From Bacillus sp. V3-13 (lineage in GTDB: Bacteria > Bacillota > Bacilli > Bacillales > Cytobacillaceae): a stretch of 64,000 nucleotides of DNA. The stretch lies in contig NZ_PGUZ01000013.1 of assembly GCF_002860165.1 (NCBI RefSeq), forward strand, positions 1-64,000. The letters are read 5' to 3'. The notes under the pieces were generated by a model. The model was not told the DNA's origin and ran no database searches. It saw nothing but the letters and a program-made list of their open reading frames with translations. The translations under genes and the position numbers were made by a program. Shown in pieces: positions 37,693 to 46,443 of the stretch (position 1 is the first letter of the stretch; each line of letters begins with the position of its first letter).

Positions 37693-38103
37693 ATGGAAGA
37701 ACTATTAAAGGAAATCCTGGTAAAGTTAGACGGTCAGGACAAACGATTCGACCAAATGGAAAAGAATATAAACGAACGTTTCGAACAGTTTGACAATCGG
37801 TTCGAGCAAATGGAAAAGAATATAAACGAACGTTTCGAACAGTTTGACAATCGGTTTGAGCAAATGGAAAAGAATATGAATGAACGTTTTGAGGAAGTTG
37901 ACAAAGGATTCGACCAAATGGAAAAAAGATTTGACAAGTTGGAAGAACGGTTAGAAATCACCGACGTTCAATATAAAGATGATGTTCTAACGTTACTGCA
38001 TTCAATCCATAAGCGAACAAAGGACAACGAAAAGGATATGGGCTTAATCATTAAGAAGTTAGCTGAACACGAACGGATAATTAATCGAATATCACAACAA
38101 TAA
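37693..38103 (+). CDS. Coiled-coil protein with 18-residue repeats
   Basis: A 136-residue cytoplasmic protein made almost wholly of a coiled coil. The unit QMEKNINERFEQFDNRFE occurs twice perfectly, then in diverging copies (QMEKNMNERFEEVDKGFD, QMEKRFDKLEERLE). The C-terminal part (DVLTLLHSIHKRTKDNEKDMGLIIKKLAEHERIINRIS) is non-repetitive helix. ATG 37693 follows GGAGGAGG; the upstream extension is excluded. Similar phage- and Bacillus-encoded proteins exist; function unknown. Confidence 0.8.
   Translation: MEELLKEILVKLDGQDKRFDQMEKNINERFEQFDNRFEQMEKNINERFEQFDNRFEQMEKNMNERFEEVDKGFDQMEKRFDKLEERLEITDVQYKDDVLTLLHSIHKRTKDNEKDMGLIIKKLAEHERIINRISQQ
37753..37914 (+). repeat. 54-bp tandem repeat in coding sequence
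   Basis: Units start at 37753, 37807 and 37861. The first two differ at one base (TTCGAG/TTTGAG at the end); the third diverges in its second half. In-frame, so copy-number change would only alter coiled-coil length. Confidence 0.95.
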
Positions 38104-38749
38104 AGGGCGGGCCGGTATCTACCGTTCTTTTTTGTATAATGAAATTTTTCCGAACTGAAAAGGAAGGCAATTAATTTTTAATGACAATCATCCACTATAG
38201 GCTCTTATCGACCTAATTAAAAATTTAATCACCTTTTCTACTTATACCATCTCAATTTTCGCATCTCAATAAATCCGGAAAGAACTATTTTTTTCGCCAC
38301 GTACCACCAAGAATAAACCGTAAACTTACCCCGATTATTAAAAACTCATCAATAGCCCACTTTTTCGGGTTAGAGAAAAATGTCCAATATCACATAGCTT
38401 ACACGCAAAATCCGCCTCCAATAGAAAATCTCTACATTATACCCTTAGTATGGAAAGCATGCTGGGTTTCTATCATTTTGAAAGCGTAACCATCGGCACA
38501 CACACTTTACAAAAATTTTCAATAAAATTACACTGTCTTCGAAATTGCATAACAATAGTATTTTATACTCTGAAGCATAGAGGATTACTGCCAATTAACA
38601 CGACTGTAGAACTATCCTGAAATTGGTTTATTGAGTTCCGACGAGAGGCGGTATTCATTTTCGTAAAATTTAAGAGGAGGGCAGTTGCAGGGAAAGAATT
38701 CATCATTTTTTTGATGTACATTAATTCTGTAAAGGAATGGTGCGCCAGA
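38104..38749. other. 646-base gap without a convincing gene
   Basis: A small hairpin CGGT/ACCG with six T (38108-38136) ends the previous transcript. The rest is AT-rich and, unusually, C-rich over G on the plus strand until about 38450, as in a decayed minus-strand gene, but I find no recognisable protein. The last 100 bases hold the nucleotidase promoter region. Confidence 0.5.
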
Positions 38750-40429
38750 ATGAAGAATACACAAACGGGGCATTTTGTGAAAAGAGCAGCTGTACTATTC
38801 ATTAGTCTGTTGGCAACAACATTGATCGCCCAATTTTCCCTATCAACTTCCCATTCAATTGAACAGGACATTGAAGTTCAACTCCTGGGGATCAACGATT
38901 TTCATGGCCAGATTGATACATCCAAAAAAGTGAACAACCGGCTTGCCGGGAGGGCTGATTATTTAGCTGCATACTTAAAACAACGTGAAAGAACAAATCC
39001 CAACACACTGCTGGTCCATGCAGGCGATGCAGTTGGGGGAAGCTCACCAGCATCCGCATTATTGCAGGATGAACCGGCAATTCATATGTTAAATGAGCTG
39101 GGATTTGATGTCGGTACCGTTGGAAATCACGAATTTGATGAAGGTGTCCAGGAAATGATGCGTCTGATTGATGGGGGCAAACATCCTAAAACAGCAAAAA
39201 GGTACGGAGAATTTCAAGGTGCAAATTTTCCATACGTTGTTGCAAACGTAGTTGACAAAGATACGAACAAGACAATACTAGATCCTTATGTCATTAAAGA
39301 AGTTAAGGGTGTGAAAATAGGATTTATAGGAGTCGTCTACTCTGATACTCCAAATATTTTGGATTCGAGCAAGGTTAAAGATGTCAAGTTTACAAATGAA
39401 GTAACAGCGATTAATAAATATACACAAGAGTTAAAGGATCAGGGCTTGGAAGCGATTGTCGTGCTTGCGCACAATCCCGGGAAATCCGGTATTGACGGTT
39501 CGAAACCAAATGGGGAAATTGTTGATTTTGCCAGACAGGTCGATGATGAAGTAGATGTAATCTTTGGTGCGCATAACCACGCTTATATGAACTCAGTCGT
39601 GGATGGTAAATTACTGGTTCAGGCTTACTCAGCCGGTACGGCGTTTGCCGATGTGGACCTCGTCATCGATGCTGCAACCGGGGATATTGTTGAAAAAAGA
39701 GCTGAAATTATCGTAACCTATCAAGATGCAATCGAAGCGGATCGACAAATGACTAAAATGATAGCCGCATATCAAGATGATGTGAGCGATACGATTAACG
39801 AAAAAATCGGTGAAACAGGAGTGGAGTTGACAAGAGGGCAAAATGCAGCTGGTCAATCTGATTTTGGTACGCTAATCGCCGACAGCATGCGCCACACAAT
39901 GAACACCGACTTTGCCTTTATTGAATCGGCCGGGATTCGCTCAGATCTTGATGCCGGGCCGATTACATGGGGTGAATTGTTTACTGCTCTGCCATTCGGC
40001 AACCATTTAGTGAGATTAACAATGACTGGTTCACAAGTGCGCGATGCTTTAAATCAGCAGTGGTCTCCCAAAAAGCGTATGCTGCAAATTTCCGGCTTGA
40101 AATACACCTGGTCAAACGAATTACCCGCCGGACAAAAAGTGGTTGATATTTTCTTGCCGAATGGTGAAAAGATCAATCCTGATTTGGAATACTCGGTAAC
40201 AGTCAATACCTTCCTGGCTGCGGGAAAAGACGACTTTACTTCATTTGCAAAAGGCAAAAATCATAGAAAAGGCCCGGTCGATATAGATGCTCTGATCAGC
40301 TATGTGGAAACACAGCCAAAACCTATTATAGCCTCAGCTGACAGCAGAATTACCAAATTAAATAATGAATTCGCTCACGCTCCTGAAGTCGATCTAAATA
40401 GAGCGGTGGTTTCTACTGAACAAAAGTAG
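38750..40429 (+). CDS. Exported 5'-nucleotidase/2',3'-cyclic phosphodiesterase
   Basis: A 559-residue UshA/YfkN-family enzyme. Signal-anchor at about 10-32; metallophosphatase domain (about 40-300) with GINDFHG, HAGDAVGGS, VGNHEFDEG, VLAHNPG and GAHNHAY, all metal ligands present; then the 5'-nucleotidase C-terminal substrate domain (TDFAFIESAGIRSD, LPFGNHLV). No LPxTG anchor. Salvages phosphate and nucleosides outside the cell. ATG 38750 is preferred because GGAATGGTG precedes it; 38711 is an alternative. Confidence 0.88.
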   Translation: MKNTQTGHFVKRAAVLFISLLATTLIAQFSLSTSHSIEQDIEVQLLGINDFHGQIDTSKKVNNRLAGRADYLAAYLKQRERTNPNTLLVHAGDAVGGSSPASALLQDEPAIHMLNELGFDVGTVGNHEFDEGVQEMMRLIDGGKHPKTAKRYGEFQGANFPYVVANVVDKDTNKTILDPYVIKEVKGVKIGFIGVVYSDTPNILDSSKVKDVKFTNEVTAINKYTQELKDQGLEAIVVLAHNPGKSGIDGSKPNGEIVDFARQVDDEVDVIFGAHNHAYMNSVVDGKLLVQAYSAGTAFADVDLVIDAATGDIVEKRAEIIVTYQDAIEADRQMTKMIAAYQDDVSDTINEKIGETGVELTRGQNAAGQSDFGTLIADSMRHTMNTDFAFIESAGIRSDLDAGPITWGELFTALPFGNHLVRLTMTGSQVRDALNQQWSPKKRMLQISGLKYTWSNELPAGQKVVDIFLPNGEKINPDLEYSVTVNTFLAAGKDDFTSFAKGKNHRKGPVDIDALISYVETQPKPIIASADSRITKLNNEFAHAPEVDLNRAVVSTEQK

Positions 40430-40536
40430 TAGGAAAGGATATGAAACATAGTGGCGAAGGGAAGGAATACCAAATCTACCGATCCAGTGAGAAAATTAAA
40501 CTTGAGTAAGCTCCTGATAGCATGATGAAAACAAGA

Positions 40537-40580
40537 AAGGCCTATCGCTGAGACAAAATATCTCAGGTCAGGCCATGTGG
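40537..40580 (-). terminator. Terminator of bioYB operon
   Basis: GGCCT..CTGAGA/TCTCAG..AGGCC hairpin with a T-rich tract on the minus strand; none on the plus strand. Confidence 0.7.
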
Positions 40581-40628
40581 CAAGAAATGAAAACTAAATG
40601 TATTTTCTTGAACATTCAACCGTGAATG

Positions 40629-41633
40629 TTAGAATGCTGCAGTTTCCGCCTCTTCCTTGATAAAATCAATTTCGAATCCCAGATCCTTTAACATTTGATG
40701 GTCTGCTGTGCCTTCCTGTCCTTCTGTTGTTAAGTAGTTTCCTAAAAAAATAGAATTTGCAGGATATAATCCAAGCGGTTGAAGGCTGCGTAAATTAACT
40801 TCTCTTCCACCGGAAATCCGAATTTCTTTTGAGGGGTTAACAAACCGCATTAGACATAATACCTTTAAGCAATAGCGCGGATTAAGTTCATCAACACCTT
40901 CTAAAGGTGTTCCATCGATAGCATGCAGGAAATTGACTGGAATTGAATCAGCATCTAAAATTTTTAGGCTTCTGGCCATGTCGATGACATCCTGCTGGGT
41001 TTCTCTCATTCCAATAATAACACCGGAGCACGGGGAGATTCCGGTTTCTTTTATAAGTTGGACAGTATCTACCCGATCTTGATATGTATGGGAGGTTGTA
41101 ATGGATTCATGGTGATTTTCTGACGTGTTGATATTATGGTTGTACCTTTCGACTCCGGCATTTTTTAATCTTTTGGCCTGATCTGGTTTGATGAGGCCAA
41201 GGCAGGCACAAATTTTAAGATTGTATTTCTCTTTGATTTCTTCAACGGCGGAGACCACAGTATCAATTTCTCTATCACTCGGTCCACGTCCGCTTGCCAC
41301 AATACAGTAGGTGCCCACATTTAGCCGGTACGCTTGTTCGGCTCCCTTCAGAATAGTCGACTTATCTACCATTCTGTACTTAGGAATTGGAGCAGTGGAA
41401 ATACTTGATTGTGAACAATAACCGCAATTTTCCGGACATATTCCTGATTTAGTATTAATGATCATATTCAGTTTTACCTTATTTCCATAGTAAAATCTAC
41501 GGATTAAGTAAGCACTGTTCAGCAGTTCAAGAAGCTCCTCATCAGGACAATTTAAAATTTTGAATGCTTCTTCATCGGAGATTTCTCTACCCCTTAGAAC
41601 ATCAAATGCAAGCTCTTTCCAGTTTTCCACCAT
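40629..41633 (-). CDS. bioB: Biotin synthase
   Basis: A 334-residue radical-SAM enzyme inserting sulfur into dethiobiotin. The [4Fe-4S] motif is CPENCGYCSQS (about 71); YNHNINTSENHHESITTSHTYQDRV and the [2Fe-2S] ligands including Arg in RISGGREVNLR are present. Downstream of bioY (15-base gap). The other bio genes (bioA, D, F, W, I) are not in the window, so this unit is aimed at uptake plus the final step. AAGGAGGAAACC before ATG. Confidence 0.96.
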   Translation of the reverse strand: MVENWKELAFDVLRGREISDEEAFKILNCPDEELLELLNSAYLIRRFYYGNKVKLNMIINTKSGICPENCGYCSQSSISTAPIPKYRMVDKSTILKGAEQAYRLNVGTYCIVASGRGPSDREIDTVVSAVEEIKEKYNLKICACLGLIKPDQAKRLKNAGVERYNHNINTSENHHESITTSHTYQDRVDTVQLIKETGISPCSGVIIGMRETQQDVIDMARSLKILDADSIPVNFLHAIDGTPLEGVDELNPRYCLKVLCLMRFVNPSKEIRISGGREVNLRSLQPLGLYPANSIFLGNYLTTEGQEGTADHQMLKDLGFEIDFIKEEAETAAF

Positions 41634-41648
41634 GGTTTCCTCCTTGGA

Positions 41649-42248
41649 TTAAGATGCTAAACGATTGGCTTTTTTAAACAAGGCTTTTGAAAGAACGGTC
41701 TTGTCTAAACGGTGGGCTAATAAACCAGCACACACAGCTAAGAAGATATCTTTCGGAAGCGGGACAACCATCCAGAGCCATGCCATTTGATACGTGAAAC
41801 CTTCCGGGGCTGCTGCCCATAGCTTATAAGCAAAATACATCCAATTTGTTCCGAATGCGTAATTAATCATCATTCCCACTAAGGCTGCAATGATGTAAGT
41901 ACTAACTGTTTTGCTTTTTTCAACAATTTTTCCAGCAAAATAAGCTGTAAAAATAAATGAAATAATAAAGCCGAAGGTAGGACTCAGAATATGCGAAAAT
42001 CCGCCGCCGAATTTTGCAAAAACTGGTACTCCAAGAAGGCCGACCAATGCATACACGATCATGGCAATGGCTCCTAAACGGCTTCGCAAAATAATGCCCG
42101 ATAAGATCGCAAAGAACGTTTGTAAAGTAATCGGAACGCCTCCAACGACCATGAATGGCACGATTGACGTAATGTTTGCCCCTATACACATTAGCGCAAC
42201 AAATAATGGTACAAGGGTTAAATCAAAGGCAGTCAGTTTCCTGTTCAT
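41649..42248 (-). CDS. bioY: Biotin ECF transporter S component BioY
   Basis: A 199-residue membrane protein with six segments; family motif GVPVFAKFGGGFSHILSPTFGFIISF near residue 75-100, which lines the biotin site. It would work with a shared EcfAA'T module encoded elsewhere. GGAGGAATAAG before ATG 42248. First gene of the operon. Confidence 0.94.
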   Translation of the reverse strand: MNRKLTAFDLTLVPLFVALMCIGANITSIVPFMVVGGVPITLQTFFAILSGIILRSRLGAIAMIVYALVGLLGVPVFAKFGGGFSHILSPTFGFIISFIFTAYFAGKIVEKSKTVSTYIIAALVGMMINYAFGTNWMYFAYKLWAAAPEGFTYQMAWLWMVVPLPKDIFLAVCAGLLAHRLDKTVLSKALFKKANRLAS

Positions 42249-42278
42249 CTTATTCCTCCTTGAATTGTAATAATTTAA

Positions 42279-42329
42279 AGATAAAACGGTTAGTTAACAT
42301 ATGTCAACTGAAATTATATTTTAGTTGAC
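42279..42329 (-). promoter_or_regulatory. bioY promoter with BirA-like operator
   Basis: On the minus strand TTGACA (42302-42307), 17 bases, TTATCT (42279-42284). The -35 lies inside a perfect inverted repeat GTCAACT-N13-AGTTGAC (42303-42329), and a further TTAGTTAAC sits between -35 and -10. Spacing and sequence resemble Firmicutes BirA sites (TTGTTAAC-N-GTTAACAA), with variation. Confidence 0.65.
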
Positions 42330-42499
42330 GAAAAATATAGTTCCCATTGTACGGGTCCCAGTTATCAGAAAGTAAATAGAAAGTATATTTTATTTTTCGT
42401 TATGCTAAGTATAAACAGACGCTTGTTGGTGTCTTTTTCGTTTGTTAGGGTACAATGAAACAAGAAGTCAAATATTCATAATGGAATGAGGGTGATCCC

Positions 42500-44554
42500 A
42501 TGCCAGCAAATAGATTAATCGCTGAAAAATCCCCATATTTATTGCAACATGCCCACAACCCAGTCGACTGGTACCCTTGGGGAGAAGAAGCATTCGAAAA
42601 AGCAAAACGGGAAAATAAGCCAGTGTTCGTGAGCATCGGCTACTCGACTTGCCATTGGTGTCATGTCATGGAGCGAGAATCATTCGAAGATGAAGAAGTG
42701 GCAAAGCTGCTAAACGAGAGATTTGTTTCGATCAAAGTGGATCGCGAGGAACGGCCTGATATTGATTCAATTTACATGAATATTTGCCAGCTGATGACAG
42801 GTCATGGCGGCTGGCCGCTGAATGTGTTTATTACTCCGGATCAAAAGCCATTTTATGCAGGTACTTATTTCCCGCCGGAGAGTAAATATGGAGTTCCTGG
42901 TTTCAAAGAAGTCGTGACGCAGCTTTATGATCAGTACCAAAACAAACGGGATAAAATCGATACAATTGCAGAGGAGGCTGCAGAAGCGCTGCGGCAGTCG
43001 GCAGAGAGAAGCGGGGCAGAGCTGCCTTCTGAGGACGTGCTCCATAAAACATATCAGCAATTATCGAACCGGTTTAACAGCATTTATGGAGGATTTGGCG
43101 ATGCACCGAAGTTTCCGATGCCGCACACGCTGATGTTTTTACTCAAGTACTACAAATGGACAGATGCCGAAATAGCCCTGAAAATGGTTGAAAGAACTTT
43201 AAACGCGATGGCCGACGGGGGAATTTATGATCATATCGGATTTGGGTTTGCCCGCTATTCTGTTGATGAACAATGGCTTGTTCCGCATTTTGAAAAAATG
43301 CTTTATGACAATGCCTTGCTTCTTTACACATATGCCGAAGCTTACCAGATCACCGGCGAAAGCCGCTATAAGGAGATTGTTGAGCAAATTGTCACTTTTG
43401 TTGACCGTGAAATGACCGATGAAAAAGGCGCTTTTTACTCTGCGATTGACGCGGACAGTGAAGGGGCTGAAGGCAAGTATTATGTCTGGTCAAAAAAGGA
43501 GATCATAGATTTGCTTGGAGAAAAGGATGGGGAGTTTTACTCGAGAATCTACGATATAACACCGAAAGGAAACTTTGAAGGTGAAAACATCCCAAATTTG
43601 CTTCAAGACAATATGGCGAAAACATTTTCGGAAGCTGGCTTGACTATGGAAGAAGGAAAACAAAAACTCGAGGAACTGCGGAAAGTGCTGCATCAGAAAC
43701 GTACTGAGCGCGTTTATCCGCATTTGGACGATAAAATATTAACAGCATGGAATGCACTGATGATCGCCGGGCTTGCGAAAGCCGGACAGGCACTTCAAAA
43801 CAAAGCTTATATTGAAAAAGCGGAAAAGGCTCTTCAATTTATCGAAGAGCAGCTTGTCGTTGACGGTCAATTGCTTGCCCGATACCGGGACGGGGAAGCA
43901 AAATATCCGGCATATCTGGATGACTGGGCGTTTCTGCTTTGGAGTTACCTTGAAATGTATCAAGGCACTGCGAATATGACATATTTAAATAAGGCTGTTG
44001 ACGCGGCGGGGAAGATGCGCCCGATGTTCTGGGATGAACAAGCTGGCGGCTTCTTTTTTACAAGAGCGGACAGTGAGTCACTCATCGTCAGGGAGAAGCA
44101 AGGATATGATGGGGCCATTCCGTCAGGTAATAGTGTTGCAGCCGCTAATCTTTTGAGGTTGGGGCATTTTACAGGTGACACTAAATGGCTCGATATGGCG
44201 GACGAAATATTGAAGGTTTTTAAGCCGGATATCGAAGCATACGGATCAGGGCATACATTTTTGTTGCAATGCTTGCTGCTCAAGGAATACCCGATGAAGG
44301 AAGTTGTGATTGTGGGCGAAGCGGAGCCAAGGCTTGACCTTGTCGCAGAGCTGCGTTCAAAATATGCTCCAGAATTGGCAGTAGTCACTTCAACGAGTGA
44401 TGAAGGTTTGGAAACGATCTATGAGAGAGGATACCGGCCACTCGCTGATCGTTCATTAACCGTATATATATGTGAAAACTTCGCCTGCAAGCAGCCGTTA
44501 ACATCGAAGGACGAAGTATTGTCGGTACTAAAATTAGATGGGAATCCCTCTTAA
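42500..44554 (+). CDS. yyaL: Thioredoxin-domain/six-hairpin protein YyaL
   Basis: A 684-residue DUF255 protein: an N-terminal thioredoxin-like domain (about 1-165; [24 protein letters not shown] and the CHWC motif in STCHWCHVM) followed by an alpha/alpha six-hairpin glycosidase-like domain (about 200-680; [44 protein letters not shown]). Related to human SPATA20; activity unknown. AGGGTGAT before ATG. Confidence 0.93.
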   Translation: MPANRLIAEKSPYLLQHAHNPVDWYPWGEEAFEKAKRENKPVFVSIGYSTCHWCHVMERESFEDEEVAKLLNERFVSIKVDREERPDIDSIYMNICQLMTGHGGWPLNVFITPDQKPFYAGTYFPPESKYGVPGFKEVVTQLYDQYQNKRDKIDTIAEEAAEALRQSAERSGAELPSEDVLHKTYQQLSNRFNSIYGGFGDAPKFPMPHTLMFLLKYYKWTDAEIALKMVERTLNAMADGGIYDHIGFGFARYSVDEQWLVPHFEKMLYDNALLLYTYAEAYQITGESRYKEIVEQIVTFVDREMTDEKGAFYSAIDADSEGAEGKYYVWSKKEIIDLLGEKDGEFYSRIYDITPKGNFEGENIPNLLQDNMAKTFSEAGLTMEEGKQKLEELRKVLHQKRTERVYPHLDDKILTAWNALMIAGLAKAGQALQNKAYIEKAEKALQFIEEQLVVDGQLLARYRDGEAKYPAYLDDWAFLLWSYLEMYQGTANMTYLNKAVDAAGKMRPMFWDEQAGGFFFTRADSESLIVREKQGYDGAIPSGNSVAAANLLRLGHFTGDTKWLDMADEILKVFKPDIEAYGSGHTFLLQCLLLKEYPMKEVVIVGEAEPRLDLVAELRSKYAPELAVVTSTSDEGLETIYERGYRPLADRSLTVYICENFACKQPLTSKDEVLSVLKLDGNPS

Positions 44555-44643
44555 AAAAGGGAATACTTATCAGAAGTAATTTTTTCACTAACACGCTGTC
44601 TGTTACGATGGGGTGTTTTTTTGATTTATAATCTGAAAATTAT

Positions 44644-44710
44644 AAAATCAATCATAATCCTTCAAAAACTATAAAAATATGAAAGAAAATGAATGATAAT
44701 GATTGATTTT
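44644..44710. promoter_or_regulatory. Inverted repeat upstream of fru operon
   Basis: AAAATCAATCAT (44644-44655) is the exact complement of ATGATTGATTTT (44699-44710), arms 43 bases apart. Candidate FruR operator pair. Confidence 0.6.
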
Positions 44711-44724
44711 TGAAATCGGTTACA
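44711..44724 (+). promoter_or_regulatory. cre site of fru operon
   Basis: TGAAATCGGTTACA matches the CcpA consensus TGWAANCGNTNWCA at every position. Confidence 0.85.
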
Positions 44725-44769
44725 GTAACATGGAACTATAAAGAGAAAATAGTTAAGGGGGGTGTTGGA

Positions 44770-45519
44770 TTGCTGACACCAGAGCGTCACCGCTTGATCC
44801 TTCAGTTGTTAAAGGAGAGGAATACAGTCAAGATTCAGGAGCTGGTTGATTTAACTAATACTTCGGAATCGACTATTAGGCGGGATTTGATCCAATTGGA
44901 GCAAGAGAAGTTCTTAAAAAGGGTTCATGGCGGTGCTGCCAGACTTCAAGGAAAACTGCAAGAGGCGAGCATGTCGGAAAAATCATTCAAAAACCTTCAG
45001 GAAAAAAGGCAAATTGCTCAATATGCTGCAAACCTGGTGGAAGAAGGCGACTGCATCTATCTCGATGCAGGTTCCACAGTCATGGCGATGATCGAATATT
45101 TACCGAAGGATATTGTAGTTGTGACGAACGGGCTTATGCACATTCATTTGTTGCTTGATAAAGAAATCGACACGTTTTTAATCGGCGGCTTTGCGAAACA
45201 TAAAACAAAGGCAATCATCGGCAGGGGAGCCCTCGCCAGCCTGGAGAATTACCGCTTTGATAAATGCTTCATGGGTGTAAACGGGATTCATCCGCAATTT
45301 GGGTATACCACTCCTGATCAGGAAGAAGCACTCGTCAAGCAAACGGCGATATCTTTATCGCGTGAATCGTTTGTGCTTGCAGATGAAACAAAGTTTTCCG
45401 AAATCTCTTTTGCGAAAATTGCCGATTTGCATGAAGCAGCAATTATTACGAATCAATTAAACAAAGAAACTGAAGAGCAATTTTTAAGTAAAACAACGAT
45501 AAAGGTTGTGACAGCATGA
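44770..45519 (+). CDS. fruR: DeoR-family fructose operon repressor
   Basis: A 249-residue regulator. Helix-turn-helix about 5-55 (RHRLILQLLKERNTVKIQELVDLTNTSESTIRRDL, VHGGAARL) and a DeoR-type effector domain (YLDAGSTVMAMIEYLP; DKCFMGVNGIHPQFGYTTPDQEEA) expected to bind fructose-1-phosphate. TTG 44770 follows GGGGGGTG and gives the normal family start M-L-T-P-E-R; the upstream extension is excluded. It overlaps fruK by 4 bases. Confidence 0.93.
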   Translation: MLTPERHRLILQLLKERNTVKIQELVDLTNTSESTIRRDLIQLEQEKFLKRVHGGAARLQGKLQEASMSEKSFKNLQEKRQIAQYAANLVEEGDCIYLDAGSTVMAMIEYLPKDIVVVTNGLMHIHLLLDKEIDTFLIGGFAKHKTKAIIGRGALASLENYRFDKCFMGVNGIHPQFGYTTPDQEEALVKQTAISLSRESFVLADETKFSEISFAKIADLHEAAIITNQLNKETEEQFLSKTTIKVVTA

Positions 45520-46430
45520 TTTATACACTGACATTAAATCCATCCGTTGATTACATTGTCGAACTTGAACAAATAAATATTGGCGGCTTAAACCGCACGA
45601 ACAAAGATGCAAAATTTCCCGGCGGCAAAGGAATTAATGTCTCAAGAGTTTTAAAGGGAATGGGCATTAGCAGCCAGGCATTGGGCTTTATCGGCGGATT
45701 TACCGGCCAATTTATTGAAGATTACCTGCAAAATGAAAACATAGCTTCGCAGTTTGTACGCGTAAAAGAAGATTCGAGAATCAACGTCAAGCTGAAAACG
45801 GATACAGAGACAGAAATTAATGCGAAAGGTCCGCAGATTGCAAATGGGGATTATCAGGCGCTGAAAGATAAAGTGAGCGCGTTGACGGAAGAAGACTTGC
45901 TTGTTCTGGCAGGAAGCATTCCAGCTACAATGCCGGAAACGACATATGAAGACCTTGTTGAAATATGCAGTGCGAATCGGGCGAGGTTTGCGGTTGATGC
46001 TGAGGGAAACCTTTTAAAGAATGTACTCAAGTTCCGGCCATTCTTAATTAAGCCGAATCACCATGAGCTTGGCGAGCTGTTTCAAGCAAATATTGAAACT
46101 TGTGAACAAGCAATCCACTACGGGCAAAAACTTGTTGAAATGGGCGCGAAAAACGTGATTGTGTCGCTCGCTGCAAAAGGAGCGGTGTTTATTAATGAAA
46201 GTGTTGCGTACATTGCCGAAGTGCCTAAAGGAGAAGTAAAAAGCTCGGTTGGGGCAGGAGATTCCATGGTTGCCGGTTTTCTTGCAAAATATGAAACGAC
46301 AAACAATTTTAAAGAAGCATTTCAGTACAGTGTGGCATCCGGAAGCGCTACCGCGTTTTCGATCGGCTTATGCACCCCGGAAAAGGTTGCTAAGCTATTG
46401 CCAGAAGTAGTGATTAAGGAATTCTTATAA
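45516..46430 (+). CDS. fruK: 1-phosphofructokinase
   Basis: A 304-residue PfkB-family kinase making fructose-1,6-bisphosphate from fructose-1-phosphate. Substrate motif FPGGKGINVSRVLKGMG (about 34-50), ATP/catalytic motif SVGAGDSMVAGF (Asp about 249). ATGA overlap with fruR indicates translational coupling. Confidence 0.95.
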   Translation: MIYTLTLNPSVDYIVELEQINIGGLNRTNKDAKFPGGKGINVSRVLKGMGISSQALGFIGGFTGQFIEDYLQNENIASQFVRVKEDSRINVKLKTDTETEINAKGPQIANGDYQALKDKVSALTEEDLLVLAGSIPATMPETTYEDLVEICSANRARFAVDAEGNLLKNVLKFRPFLIKPNHHELGELFQANIETCEQAIHYGQKLVEMGAKNVIVSLAAKGAVFINESVAYIAEVPKGEVKSSVGAGDSMVAGFLAKYETTNNFKEAFQYSVASGSATAFSIGLCTPEKVAKLLPEVVIKEFL

Positions 46431-46443
46431 AGGAGAGAGAAAA

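Noticed and set aside
37753-37914. CRISPR-like repeats
   Set aside because: The 54-bp units are contiguous, in frame and coding; there are no spacers.
38104-38700. A degraded minus-strand gene
   Set aside because: Strand base skew hints at it, but no translated frame gives any recognisable family segment.
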